This document shows, in pieces, positions 1-12,655 of a stretch of 64,000 nucleotides of DNA. Made by a program: the position numbers and the translations under genes. Below the pieces are notes generated by a model. The model was given only the letters and a program-made list of their open reading frames with translations, was not told the origin of the DNA and searched no databases. Within the stretch, counting starts at the first letter, position 1; the number at the start of each line of letters is the position of its first letter. Origin of the DNA: Panopea generosa (lineage: Eukaryota > Mollusca > Bivalvia > Adapedonta > Hiatellidae). Location: assembly GCA_029582155.1 (NCBI GenBank), contig CM055902.1, positions 11,194,541 to 11,258,540 on the forward strand, in the 5' to 3' direction.

Positions 1-1955
1 CGGTTTACTTGTTACATACATTATTTCTATACTTGCCTATCCTGTTTGGTCTACTTGTTAGATAAAGTATGTCTATATTTGCCTGCTTTGTCGGTCTACT
101 TGTTACATACATTATTTCTATACTTGCCTATTTTGTTGGTCTACTTGTTAGATAAAGTATGTCTTTATTTGCCTTCTTCGTCGGTCTACTTGTTACATAG
201 ATTATGTCTATACTTGCCTATTTTGTTGATCTACTTGTTAGATAAAGTATTTCTATATTTGCCTGCTTTGTCGGTCTACTTGTTACATACATCATTCCTA
301 TACTTGCCTTCTTTGTTGGTTTTCTTGTTAGATAACATATTTGTATACGTGCCTGTTGTGTTGGTCTACTTGATAGATACATTTTTTTACTTGCCTATTT
401 TGTTGATCTACTTGTTAGATAAAGTATGTCTATATTTGCCTGCTTTGTCGGTCTACTTGTTACATACATTATTTCTATACTTGCCTATTTTGTTGGTCTG
501 CTTGATAGATAAATTATGTCTATATTTGCCTGCTTTGTCGGTCTACTTGTGATATAGATTATTTCTATACTTGCCTATTTTGTTAGTCTACTTGATAGAT
601 AAAGTATGTCTATATTTGCCTGCTTTGTCGGTCTACTTGTTACATAAATTATTTCTATACTTGCCTATTTTGGTGGTCTACTTGTTAGATAAATTATGTC
701 TATATTTGCCTGCTTTGTCGGTCTACTTGTTACACAGATTATTTCTATACTTGCCTATTTTGTTGGTCTTGTTGATAGATAAAGTATGTGTATATTTGCC
801 TGCTCTGTCGGTCTACTTGTTACATAAATTATGTCTATAATTGCCTATCTTGTTGGTCTACTTGTTAGATAAAGTATGTATATATTTGCCTGCTTTGTCG
901 GTCTAGTTGTTACATACAATATTTCTATACTTGCCTGCTTTGTTGGTCTACTTGTTAGATAAAGTATGTCTATATTTGCCTGCTTTCTCGGTCTACTTGT
1001 TACATAAATTATATCTATACGTGCCTATTTTGTTGGTCTACTTGTTAGATACAGTTTGTCTATATTTGCCTGCTTTGTCGGTCTACTTGTTACATAGATT
1101 ATTTCTATACTTGCCTGCTTTGTCGGTCTACTTGTTACATGCATTGTTTCTATACTTGTCTGCTTTGTCGGTCTACTTGTTACATAGATTGTTTCTATAC
1201 TTGCCTATTTGTTGGTCTACTTGTTAGATAAAGTATGTATTTATTTGCCTGCTATGTCGGTCTACTTGTTACACACATTATTTCTATACTTGCCTATTTT
1301 GTTGGTCTACTTGTTAGATAAATTATGTCTATATTTGCCTGCTTTGTCGGTCTACTTGTTACATGCATTATTTCTATACTTGCCTTCTTTGTTGGTCTAC
1401 TTGTTAGATAAAGTATGTATTTATGTGCCTGCTTTGTCGGTTTACTTGTTACATACATTATTTCTATACTTGCCTATTTTGTTTGGTCTACTTGTTAGAT
1501 AAAGTATGTCTATATTTGCCTGCTTTGTCGGTCTACTTGTTACATAGATTATTTCTATACTTGCCTATTTTGTTGGTCTACTTGTTAGATAAAGTATGTC
1601 TTTATTTGCCTTCTTTGTCGGTCTACTTGTTACATAGATTATGTCTATACTTGCCTATTTTGTTGATCTACTTGTTGGATAAAGTATGTCTATATTTGCC
1701 CGCTTTGTCGGTCTACTTGTTACATACATCATTTCTATACTTGCCTATTTTGTTGGTCTACTTGTTAGATAAAGTATGTCTATATTTGCCTGCTTTGTCG
1801 GTCTACTTGTTACATAGATTATATCTATACTTGCCTATTTTGTTGGTCTACTTGTTAGATAAAGTATTTCTATATTTGCCTGCTTTGTCGGTCTACTTGT
1901 TACGTACATTATTTCTATACTTGCCTATTTTGTTGGTCTACTTGTTAGATAAAGC
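1..1955. repeat. 45-bp tandem array organised as 90-bp dimers
   Basis: About 43 monomers of 45 bp. Two alternating monomer types, one carrying 'cctgctttgtcggtctac' and one 'cctattttgttggtctac', make a 90-bp higher-order dimer, and the register is visible as identical text every 90 bases (e.g. 601 and 691). Because 45 is divisible by 3 the plus strand stays open for long runs, giving a 15-residue repeat like LYLPILLVYLLDKVC, but the frame is broken by stops near 551, 838 and 905 and by indels near 1209 and 1487, so I treat it as a satellite and not a gene. The array continues off the left edge. Its right end decays into 'ttggataaagcc' text up to about 2050. Confidence 0.9.
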
Positions 1956-4189
1956 CTTGTTGCGTTTGCATACTTTATTGGATAATAGAGCGAATTGTCT
2001 GCCTAGTTGGATAAAGCCTTATGGTTATCTACTTTGGTGGATAAATCCATTACCGCCTCAAATATTGAACATTTTGCATAACATATTCAGTTTAAACTAT
2101 GGCTAAAATACATTCACTTCTTTTCACATGAGGTAATAATTCAGTGCAAGTCAACGTATTAACACATTTCGGTTGAGTTGTTCATTAATTTGCCTGCCCT
2201 TGTAACACGGAAAACAAATTAACCGCAATAGCAAGGTTGAACTTCACCTACTTTACTTTGGCTATAAATACGGTCGTAAAGATGACATATCAGTACTATT
2301 TTTTTTACCCTTTTAGTACGAACGTGTTTGTCACAGTCAGCTTGCAGAATAAGGTTTATTATTTATGTCATGCAAGTGGTAGTACTACGTTAATAGTCTA
2401 GCAGCAACGTAGTTCAAGTAATCTTGAGCAACCCTGGACAAAATGTATATGACCAAAATATCAATTATGTGCCGATACGGTCAGAATTATGGTCCTTGAT
2501 TTATTTTTCTCATTTAATTTTTTTTTTCAATATTTTTTTATTCACATCAAATATTTACAAAGTTTTGCATGTATAATTTACAACACTGACATAAAAGAAT
2601 ACACACATATATACACACATATACTATTACAATCATATATATATATATATACTATATTGTTAAGGTTTATTGATTTGGTACTTGATATAATATAAATACA
2701 GTATTCGTTCAAAATTGCTAACATACTAAACTGTGTACGACTATTAGGCCAGGGTCGTAGCCAAAGTTTGATTTTACTGGAAGCACAATCCCAAGTCTGA
2801 TAGGGGTGTCCAGTGCATGCTCCCACGAAAAAATACTGAAAATGTTATATGTGAAGGATATGTCATATATTTTGAAAGAGTAATTCATATTTTGGTGATA
2901 ACCTATTCTTTTTACAAAAAAAAGACACTCTAATAAACATGTGAACCTTCACAGCTTCTACAGGAGGTAATAGCCTCCATTTTCCTCAGTGTAACTATGG
3001 CTTTTAGGCCTGAAGCCGTCGGCCAATATCGATTATGGGCGAGATCAGGTTAGAAACACTAGAGTTGATATTACACTCGACTTATCAAAATTGTGGTATT
3101 GGTCAAGTTAAACTTTTACTTAGGATCATAAGTTAATAGTAGAGTTATATGTGCCATGATTTGGCAATATTTTTGCTATAGGTTTTCTGACCAGTAACTA
3201 TTAATGCAGAACCAAGTGCCAAATGTTGTATTTGGATACATAGTGGTATGCGGAGCTTTTGGGTGCCAACGATTTGTCGTTGTGATCTTGATTGTAACAA
3301 AATAGTTAGGTTGTTGTGGCCTTATTTAGTAGTGTCAGCTAGTACGTGTCCATTGTAATAATATAGGCTATATTTAGAACAGGTAGCGTGGAATTGTTAA
3401 AACGTATCGTTAGCTCGATGGGAGTAACGTTTTTAAGATATTTTTACATTTTCATTCTTTGATTAAAGAATAAATCATTTTGAAGTTTATTTCATCAAAT
3501 ACCATTAAGTATTAAGAAAGTAATTAAACGGGTTTATTTGTCATAAAACTAATTTAAGTTTGCATTGGCCTACTAGCGTAAAATCCGCATCGTACGATAT
3601 CGTACGATACATGAAAGTTTGTTGTTTCATAATTTTCACGAAATTCACTAGGGTATGTGGACTGTTTTGCTATATATTCTGACTGTATTATGGGGAAACT
3701 GTCCAGTATAGCAAAAACATCTTTGGAGTTGGCGTGACGAGAAGGATTGAGCATGTTACTGTTCCAGGACATAACGGCAGATGGGTATGTGAATTTTATA
3801 TTATGTTGTATTTAAATGTCTGATAGAAATATTTTGACATGATTAGATCTAAGTAAAGTGGTATAAATTGTTCATATCCATTCCGACGATAATGTTTGGA
3901 ATTTAATTTACCATTCGCGATATTGAGAGGCGTTTTGTTAGAATATAGGCGGAGGAATCTGAGAACGTATTTTGAGCTGTTGATGTTTACGATGAAGTAG
4001 TACAATTCACCATGTTAGAATTGATTGATATGTGTAATAACATTTTGTCGATGCTTATTCTGATATTCACAAAGTGAATAGATACAGAATTGGTCTGTAA
4101 TTGTTTATATTATAAATGAGAAGTTATGTAGAGATATAATTGCTATTTTGAGATTGACAGAAGGTCATATATGAGATGTTGTTTAAACT
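1956..4189. other. AT-rich noncoding stretch, no gene recognised
   Basis: No ORF with recognisable similarity. It holds a short (ta)n run near 2637-2652 and a 20-nt palindrome at 3589-3608. The ORFs of 60-80 codons here have no domain, no codon bias I can see and no conserved motif. Confidence 0.6.
3589..3608. repeat. Perfect 20-nt palindrome
   Basis: The self-complementary 10-mer atcgtacgat occurs twice in immediate tandem, so both the 10-mers and the whole 20-mer are palindromes. Could be chance or a protein-binding site; nothing around it decides. Confidence 0.8.
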
Positions 4190-4395
4190 ACCATGACACT
4201 GCAGATAATAAGAATTGAATGGACTGTTATCATATATTGATAAATCTACCATGAAACTGTTAGATGGTAAGAATTGAATGCACCGTTATAATATGTTGAT
4301 AAATCTAACATGAAACTTTTAGATGGTAAGAATTTAATATACTGTTATCATATATTGATAAAAATACCATGAAATTGATAGATGGTAAGTAATAG
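4190..4395. repeat. Four-copy ~59-bp minisatellite
   Basis: Copies begin near 4191, 4249, 4308 and 4367 with 'ccatgaaact', followed by 'gatggtaagaatt' and 'atatattgataaa'. Spacing is 58-59 bp with roughly 10-15 percent divergence between copies. Confidence 0.85.
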
Positions 4396-5324
4396 ACTCC
4401 ACGTCATCACGTATTGAGTAACTAGCAAATCTGAGTTTATATATTTACTGTAGCCGTTTTTAGACGTAAGCAAGAAAGGTGTTCACTACGTTGACGACGT
4501 GTAGACGTGACAGGAAGTCAACTGGTGGTAGTACCGCCATAAGGACCGCAATCCACATACTCGTCATACGGACGACTTGACGATCCTGGCGTTGGAGTAC
4601 GGTCGAAAGTCGGTACGAGGCGAAGTAAAGCCAGAAACTCAGTATAGAGTTTTAGGGAAGATAACCCAGTTTATATAGCCATCGCCACAAGGGACGATTG
4701 ATGCTAAATCTACGATAATGCGGACGCGATAGTAATATCTTAAGTACCATATTAGTGCATTTTTAAAAACAGTTTTAACATTCATATGATAAAAGCAGTT
4801 TGGATCGCGATATAGATTACGGAACGTGTAGGAAATAGAACTGTGTAAAAAAGAAATAATATCATCATAGGACCTTTTTAAACAAGCTGTTTTTTTTTTT
4901 TTGTGGAGTAATTATCTTTAAATTGTATATATTGTATAATTAATTGTATATTCGTAATTTTATGCAAGTAAAATTGAAATTGTAAATTTTACTTTGTGTA
5001 TGCTTGTATTATACCCTCAACAGTTGTCGGCCCTTGGTCATTTTGCTACATTGACATTAAATGTTAATTTACAATAGCTTGTCACTACAGTACATACAGA
5101 TATCAATTTGTTGAGCTTTTTGAGTTCGAGTGAGCGATTTAGGACTATCATGACCTCTTGTTTTCTTTTCTATTTTTTTCTGACGTTTTATTTGTTAAGC
5201 TCCTTGTGTTTAGCTTGACGTAGGATATAGTCGTCACAATGCCGGTTCGATGTATGTCCGATTTATTCTGGTATGCATTGATGAGTTTTCCTCATAAAAC
5301 ATGGTCATTTCTTCGAATATCCTG
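4396..5324. other. Noncoding, nothing recognised
   Basis: Unique-looking AT-rich sequence. No tandem structure, no ORF with recognisable content. Confidence 0.5.
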
Positions 5325-5520
5325 AGTGTCCTCCGTGGCCTAGTGGTCAAAGGCCCCGTCTCAAGATCACTTACCTCTCACCGCTAAGGTTGTCGGTTCG
5401 AGTCCTACTCGCTCCAAATACTTTATGTGAGAACGCTTACCAGTTACTTGCGGAAGGACGGTGGTTCTACTCATCCCGACTCAGTCTGAGGTCTTCCTTT
5501 CACTAATAAAACTGAACCAA
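5325..5520 (+). mobile_element. tRNA-derived SINE (Meta-domain-like 3' body)
   Basis: A tRNA-like head carries an A box (tggcctagtgg, 5336-5346) and a B box (ggttcgagtcc, 5395-5405), the two halves of an internal RNA polymerase III promoter. The tRNA-like part does not close an acceptor stem, so it is not a working tRNA gene. The body after it (5440-5505: 'acttgcggaagg', 'cggtggttctac', 'gaggtcttcctttcac') resembles the conserved central 'Meta' domain described for SINEs of many animals, including bivalves. The family link is from memory and was not searched. Confidence 0.7.
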
Positions 5521-6138
5521 AAATCCCGAAGAATGGCGGAATTGGCCGAATATGTACGATCGGAGTGATATTCTGGACAATTTCAGATGAGCACGGTGCA
5601 TAGCATGGGTGGACCCTATATGTATACAAATTAGTTTAAAACACACATCTTTATAAGCAAAACTAGTTGGGCCACACGTTCTACCAACATTAGGAATGGC
5701 CCTTCCCCAATTAGACTGACAATTGTAGGTATACAACATATTATTAACAAAAATGTTTGAATTGGTTTAAAATAAAATATCAGATAATTGTTAAAGAGAA
5801 AAAGGGTTAAGATATAAAAAAAAAAATGAAATTGGAAACAACGGTCATATAAATGTCATGCAAATGGAACTTAGCTGAAATTCGAGACCACTTTCTATTA
5901 AACATGCCCTTTACCTAATTCATACAGTGATTTAAATAATGACTTATTTGTTAATTATCTTTGCGATTCTCAGTTGTGCTTGAAGCTGGAAACTCATTAT
6001 TTTTTTAAAAGAGCGAATGTTTCGATCAACTAGTCACCCTTTCAACCAAACCAAATCATTGTGCTGAAAGTGCTTTCTAATTTATGGAAATAATGAATAC
6101 ACCTTTTACTGTTAGAAAAGCTTGTGTTCGATTTAAAC
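5521..6138. other. Noncoding spacer
   Basis: No repeat or gene recognised between the SINE and the first block of the 79-bp satellite. Confidence 0.5.
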
Positions 6139-7357
6139 AAGCAGCAATATTCGCGAAGGGTGACTACAAAACAACAAGCAGTACAAGCCAGATGATACAT
6201 GTCCTAGGCTGGACGACAAGCAGCAATATTCGTGATGGGTGACTACAAAACAACAAGCAGTACCAGCCAGATGATACATGACCTAGGCTGGACGACGAGC
6301 ATCGATATTCGTGATGGGTGACTACAAGACAACAAGCAGTACCAGCCAGATGATACATGACCTAGGCTGGAAGACAAGCAGTAATATTCGCGAGGGGTGA
6401 CTACAAGACAACAAGCAGTACAAGCCAGATGATACATGTCCTAGGCTGGACGACAAGCAGCAATATTCGCGAAGGGTGACTACAAGACAACGAGCAGTAC
6501 CAGCCAGATGATACATGACCTAGGCTGGAAGACGAGCAGCAATATTCGCGAAGGGTGACTACAAGACAACAAGCAGTACAAACCAGATGATACATGTCCT
6601 AGGCTGGACGACAAGCAGCAATATTCGTGAAGGGTGACTACAAGACAACAAGCAGTACCAGCCGGATGATACACGATCTAGGTTGGACGACGAGCAGCAA
6701 TATTCGTGAAGGGTGATCACAAGACAACAAGCAGTACCAGCCAGATGATACATGTCCTGGACTGGACGACAAGCAGCAATATTCGTGAAGGGTGACTCCA
6801 AGACAACAAGCAGTACCAGCCAGCTGATACACGATCTAGGCTGGAAGACGAGCAGCAATATTCTTGAAGGGTGACCACAACACAACAAGTAGTACCAGCT
6901 ATATGATACATGACCTAGGCTGGAAGACGAGCAGCGATATTCGTGAAGGGTGACCACAAGACAACAAGCAGTACCAGCCAGATGATACATTACCTAGGCT
7001 GGAAGACGAGCAGCAATATTCGTGAAGGTTGATCACAAGACAACAAGCAGTACCAGCCAGATGATACATGTCCTGGACTGGACGACAAGCAGCAATATTC
7101 GTGAAGGTTGATCACAAGACAACAAGCAGTATCAGCCAGATGATACATGTCCTGGACTGGACGACAAGCAGCAATATTCGTGAAGGGTGACTCCAAGACA
7201 ACAAGCAGTACCAGCCGGATGATACACGATCTAGACTGGACGACGAGCATCGATATTCGTGATGGTTGACTGCAAGAAAACAAGCAGTACAAGCTAGATG
7301 ATACATGACCTAGGCTGGAAAACGCGCAGCGATATTTGCGAAGGGTGACTGCAAGAC
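6139..7357. repeat. 79-bp satellite, first block (~15 copies)
   Basis: Units repeat every 79 bp, each with 'gatgatacatgacctagg', 'ctggaagacgagcagc', 'atattcgtgaagggtgac' and 'caacaagcagtaccagcc'. The minus-strand ORFs of 64 codons start every 79 bases and stagger through the three frames. That is what a 79-bp (non-multiple of 3) repeat produces and argues against coding. The same satellite, in the same orientation, returns as a much larger block at 12656-17697. Confidence 0.95.
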
Positions 7358-7389
7358 ATAGATATGGCACAAAATGTGCACTTCTGCAC

Positions 7390-8540
7390 AATTCAGTCCA
7401 TTGGTAACCCACTATATGCCTTTGGTAACTGAGATTACTTGTTATATGTCTTTGGTAACCTAGAAAAAAAAACATTTTTGCTACACATATTGTAGTTAAA
7501 ATTAGAAATAAACATGTCTCTATCTCTGGTTACTTCGTTATTCTTCTTTGTCTTTGGTAACTAAAAGTTACTCTTGGTTACTACAGCATATCTACGAAAT
7601 CATGGTTAGGAAAAAGTGGAAAAAAACATGTCCCTTTTTCTGGTTACTTGGTTACCCTTCTTTGTCTTTGGTAACCCAAGGTTACTCCAACAAATCTATA
7701 AAATCATAAAAATTTAAGAAATTTTGAGAAAAAAACATGTCTCTTTTTCTGGTTACTTGGTTACCCTTCTCTGTCTTTGGTAACTGAAAGTTACTCCAGG
7801 TTACTACATCAAATCTACAAAATCAATTAAGAAAAACTGAAAAAAACACGTGTCTTTTTCTGGTTGCCTGGTTACCCTTCTTTGTCTTTGGTACCTGAAA
7901 GTTACTCCAGGTAACTGCAGCAAATCTACAAAATCACTTAAGAAATTTAGAAAATCACATGTCTCTATTTCTGGTTACTTGGTTACCCTTCTTTGTCTGT
8001 GGTAACTGAAGGTTTCTTCAGGTTACTGCAGCAAATCTACAAATTCATATATAAGAAATATAGAAAAAAAAGGTCTCTTTTTCTGGCTACTCGGTTACCT
8101 TTCTCTGTCTTTGGTAACTAAAGGTTACTCCAAGTTACTGCAGCATATCTACAAAATCATATATAAGTAATATTGAGAAAAAAAAATGTCTCTATTTCTG
8201 GTTACTTGGCTACCCTTCTTTGTCTTTGGTAACTGAATGTTACTCCAGGTTTCTACAGCAAATCTACAAAATCATTTAAGAAATATTAAAAGAAAAAAAA
8301 CATGTCCCTATTTCTGGTTACTTAGTTATCCTTCTTTGTCTTTGGTAACTGAAGGTTACTTTAGGTTACTGCAGCAAATCTACAAAATCATATATAAGAA
8401 ATATTGAAAAAAACATGTCTCTTTTTCTAGTTACTCAGGTACCCTTCTTTGTCTTTGGTAACTTAAGGTTACTCCAGGTTACTAGGGCAAATCTACAAAA
8501 TCATATAAGAGAAATATTGAGAGAAAAAACATGTCATTGG
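7390..8540. repeat. ~107-117-bp tandem array (about 10 copies)
   Basis: Successive copies contain 'ctggttacttggttaccc', 'ttctttgtctttggtaac', 'gttactccaggttact' and 'gcaaatctacaaaatcat', ending in an A-rich run before 'catgtctct'. The 'ctttgtctttggtaac' word recurs near 7545, 7664, 7771, 7886, 7994, 8106, 8219, 8336 and 8450. Two degenerate half-copies precede at 7409-7475. Confidence 0.9.
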
Positions 8541-9105
8541 TGTCAGTAACAAAGTTGAAATTGGGGCAAAAAATTTTTGATTTAAAACAAAACATAATTA
8601 AAAAAAAATGGGCAGGGAAGGGGGTTTGGTAGGGGTGATGGTCTTGTGTCGGTAACAAAGTTGAAATAGGGCAGAGTATTTGGTTTAATACAAAACTTTT
8701 TTTTTTAAAAAAAATGGACGGGGTGGGCAGTGGTGAGAGTCTTTGGGTTGGTTACAAAGTTGAAATCGGCCAGAGTATTTGATTTAATACAAAACAAAAT
8801 TCAAAAAAAAAAAAAAAAATGGGCGGGGGTGGGGGAATATCCTTGGGGTCAGTAACAAAGTTGAAATGGGGCAAAGTATTTAATTTAAAACAAAACAAAA
8901 TTTAAAAATTAAAAATAAAAAATATGGGCAGGGATGGGGGTTGAGTAAGAATGGGGGTCTTGGGGTCAGTAACAAAGTTGAAATGGGGCAGAGTATTTGA
9001 TTTAATAGAATTTTTTTTAAATAAAACTTAAAAAAAATGGGCGGGGATGGGGTGTTGGGGGTAGGAGTGAGGGACTTTGGATTGGTAACAAAGTTGAAAT
9101 GGGGC
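8541..9105. repeat. ~100-118-bp tandem array (6 copies)
   Basis: Copies of 'gtaacaaagttgaaatgggg' followed by 'agtatttgatttaa', an A-rich tract and a G-rich 'atgggcggggatggggg' begin near 8545, 8650, 8750, 8850, 8968 and 9081. It abuts the preceding array directly, with a junction around 8535-8545. The strong A-run/G-run alternation causes the length variation. Confidence 0.9.
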
Positions 9106-10454
9106 AGATACGGCTATGCGTGCTGTCCTTGAGCAAGACACTTTTCCGCATATGCTTTGTACTGGTTTTACCCAGGAAGACTTCGAGCATGAGTTGTCTA
9201 AGTTGTAAGAACTTGTTTCACAACCGAAGTAAAATAAATAAGTTTAAAATATATCTATATATTCTTCAGAAAACTGTAATGCGATAGTATGCAATTAATT
9301 TTAATGAATAGCAACGTCAACATCTTAACTGATATAAAGGATTTTGCATTCATTCAATACAATTGTATTGTAGTTGTATACAATGCCCCCATATAATGCT
9401 GTATCCTGTTAATATCTATTGAGTGTGTCATCTTGAGGGATTGGTTTATAAAATGGCATGTATTTATGCAAACCTTTAAATGAGTCTTTATTTTTTTAGA
9501 AATATTTTGTAAATGGTTGAAGTGCATTCGATTTTGAATATTTGTGGTAATCTTAGGCAAAATTGTCAATCGTATTCTAATTTCGTCTTTCTGTCATTAT
9601 GACAGTTTAAATTGTTTTCTAAAATATCGCATTATCACTAGCGTTAACAATTATCTATTTAGTTTCGGGTATTTTTCCATATCGCCCATATTGTGTAGTA
9701 ACATAATAGTTCTCTGTTCAAAATTCAGTAGACAGTCAGTTCAAAGTTCAGCAAACAGTCACGTGATTTGTGTATGTAAATGCTAACGATTCAAATTGCT
9801 ATGGGACACAACTAAACCTTACTGCACAAATGTTTGCAGGGTGTATATGATCATACGTTAATGAATGAGTGTTGTACGTTGAAAAACTAATTCAGAATTG
9901 TAATATTGTGATGTAAATAACTCGCTATTTGATAAATTGACATGATCATAGACACAATGAACAGAATAGATTATATTTGATACGAGTATTTCAAAGGTGT
10001 ACAATTTAGAGATTGTATCTATACTTCGTATTTAAATTTTGTATGCAATATATCGTGTTGAAAATGTAGATTTATGTTAGAATGATGCGTGTTTTTCTCA
10101 AAGGCAAATAGATTACTGTATTAATTATAAGTGTAGATTAATACAACTATTCTTTATTTACGGTTTATTTACACATGCATAATTAATTAAGTATTGGTCT
10201 GCCATCATCTATAGTATGGTGCATATTTATAATATCTTTCAAAATCAAAAGCAAATTGATTTCCAATGTTACATTTCCACAGTTTCAATAATTGTGATGT
10301 ATGAAAAACTGTTGATTTGTTGATGTGCGACACAAATTATCAAGTTTACCGTGTTCATATGTACTTCATAAATATTTTAATGTAAGCATATACATATTAT
10401 GTAAGTATTGTTTATGATAAATAATCCTAAAATTGCTAAAAAAAATTTAAAAAA
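9106..10454. other. AT-rich noncoding stretch
   Basis: No gene, tandem repeat or known mobile element recognised. ORFs of 62-80 codons here look random in composition. Confidence 0.5.
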
Positions 10455-10562
10455 AGTGGGGCCTGATGGACCATGCTAAATGGGGCCGGATTCTCCAGGG
10501 GCTGGATAATCTTGGGGCCGGGTTCTCCATGGCCAATTTGGAATTGAGCCGGATTTTCCAGG
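10455..10562. repeat. Short GC-rich degenerate minisatellite
   Basis: Three to four degenerate ~35-bp copies of 'ggggccggattctccagg' type text (10478, 10514, 10547) stand out from the AT-rich surroundings, immediately before the truncated MITE copy. Confidence 0.6.
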
Positions 10563-10574
10563 TTCCAATACCGG

Positions 10575-10795
10575 CCGCTCAATACCTTTAATTCAAGATC
10601 ATTTTACGTGATCGAAACATGTTTAAACATCTAAGATTACATACATCTTACAGTTTACATGAAATCAGTTGTTTATGTACAAGAAATCAGTTGCCTGTGA
10701 ATTAGGAATGATTATTGGCAAACTATGAATCCTTCGTGTGCTATTTCATCAATATTTAATCAGGAGATGCAAGTTACCTATGCAAGTCCTTGCTG
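10575..10795 (+). mobile_element. 3' part of a dispersed MITE-like element (copy 1)
   Basis: Shares long stretches with 55190-55400 and 60625-60790: 'tctttaattcaagatcatt', 'cgtgatcgaaacatgttta', 'cagttgcctgtgaatta', 'ggagatgcaagtt'. Only the right half is present. It stops where the 48-bp trinucleotide-rich array begins ('tccttg' then ctgctgctg). Confidence 0.8.
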
Positions 10796-12315
10796 CTGCT
10801 GATGAGGATGCTAATGTGTGAGTTGTTAGAGTAAATAGTGATAGTGCTGCTGATGATGGTGTGTGTGACGTTAGTATGAATGGGGATGCTGTTGTAGATG
10901 TTGTAATTGTGGAAAGTGATTTTGCTGCTAATGATGATGAGCTTGATATTAGTGTGAGTGGTGGTGTTTACTGCTGCTATTAAATGATGATGTAGTGTGT
11001 GACGTAAGTGTGAATGGTTATGTTAATGCTGCTGCTGCTGCTGATGATGCTATGTGTGATGTTAGTGTGAATGGTGATGTTGTTGCTGCTGCTGCTAATG
11101 ATGATGTGTGTGATGCTAGTGTGAATGGTTATGATACTGCTGCTGTTGATGATGTTGTGTGTGATGTTAGTGTGAATGGTTATGTTGCTGCTAATGTTGA
11201 TGTAGTGTGTGACGATAGTGTGATGGTTATGTTGCTGCTAATGATGATGTAGTGTGTGTCATAAGTGTGAATGGAAATGTTGCTGCTAATGATGATGTAG
11301 TGTGTGACGTAAGTGTGAATGGTTATGTTGCTGCTAATGATGATGTAGTGTGTGACGTTAGTGTGAAAGGTTACGGTTGTTTGTGACGTTAGTGTGAATA
11401 TGTTTATGTTGCTGCTAATGATGATGTAGTTAGTGACGTAAGTGTGAATGGTAATGTTGCTGCTAATGATGAAGTAGTATGTGACGTTAGTTTGAATGGT
11501 TATGTTGCTGCTGATGATGATGTAGTGTGTGACGTTAGTGTGAATGGTTATGGTAGTGTGTGACGTTAGTGTGAAGGTTATGTTGCTGCTAATGATGTTG
11601 TAGTGTGTGACGTTAGTGTGAATGGTTATGTTGCTGCTAATGATGATGTAGTGTGTGACATGAATGGTAATGTTGCTGCTAATGATGATGTAGTGTGTGA
11701 CGTTAGTATGAATGGTTATGTTGCTACTAATGATGATATAGTGTGTGACGTTAGTGTGAATGATTATGTTGCTACTAATGATGATGTAGTGTGTGACGTT
11801 AGTGTGAATGGTTATGTTGCTGCTGCTGATGATGATGCTATGTGTGATGTTAGTGTGAATGGTGATGTTGCTTCTGCTGCTGCTGCGAATGATGATGTGT
11901 GTGATGCTAGTGTGAATGACTATGATACTGCTGCTATATATGATGATGTGTGTGATGCTTGTGTGAATGACTATGATACTGCTGCTGTTGATGATGTTGT
12001 GTGAGATGTTAGTGTGAATTGTTATGTTGCTGCTGCTGCTAATGATGATGTGTGTGATGCTAGTGTGAATGACTATGATAGTGCTGCTGTTGATGATGTT
12101 GTGTGTGATGCTAGTGTGAATGACTATGATACTGCTGCTGTTGATGATGTTGTGTGTGATGTTAGTGTGAATGGTTATGTTGCTGCTAATGTTGATGTAG
12201 TGTGTGACGTTAGTGTGATGGTTATGTTGCTGCGAATGATGATGTGTGTGATGCTAGTGTGAATGACTATGATACTGCTGCTGTATATGATGTTGTGTGT
12301 AATGTTAGTGTGAAA
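10790..12315. repeat. 48-bp trinucleotide-rich tandem array
   Basis: About 30 units near 48 bp made of 'gatgatgtagtgtgtgacg', 'ttagtgtgaatggttatg' and 'ttgctgctaat', with internal gctgct/gatgat expansions. The unit is 16 codons long, so the plus strand can read an acidic 16-residue repeat (DDVVCDVSVNGYVAAN). Open runs are 10995-11252, 11603-12004 and 12014-12262, broken by frameshifting unit-length changes and stops (e.g. near 11250 and 12002). No initiator context, splice structure or known family was seen, so it is called a repeat; a coding origin is not excluded. Confidence 0.85.
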
Positions 12316-12655
12316 TTATTCAATTATTTAAAAGCATCCCCCTTTTAAAATATAAAAAAAGATGAATGAACAAATCAATTGTATTATCTATTTTCTCTCG
12401 TCTACCTGTACAGTGTTTTGTGTTGGTGCTTCTATTAAGCTGTACAGCACAACAGAATTATATGGAGATCACAATAACAAAAATATCTTTAAAAATATTA
12501 TAATTTAATACCTGTCAACATGTAGATAACTAAATCCACCACTTTAAACACAGATAATACTCTCCTTTAAATAACAATTAAGTAACACAAGAAGTAGATA
12601 TGGACTTAACCAGTTTTGTCCACAATGAAAGTAAGGAACTATAGATGAAATTCCT
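12316..12655. other. Spacer between two arrays
   Basis: AT-rich, nothing recognised. It separates the 48-bp array from the large 79-bp block. Confidence 0.5.

Noticed and set aside
46..2106. A multi-spanning membrane protein with 15-residue repeats
   Set aside because: Frame broken by several stops and indels, no ATG start context, and alternating satellite monomers explain it. Kept only as a low-interest finding.
5331..5420. A functional tRNA gene
   Set aside because: A and B boxes are present but the acceptor and anticodon arms do not fold; a SINE body follows. The same holds for 27021 and 42351.
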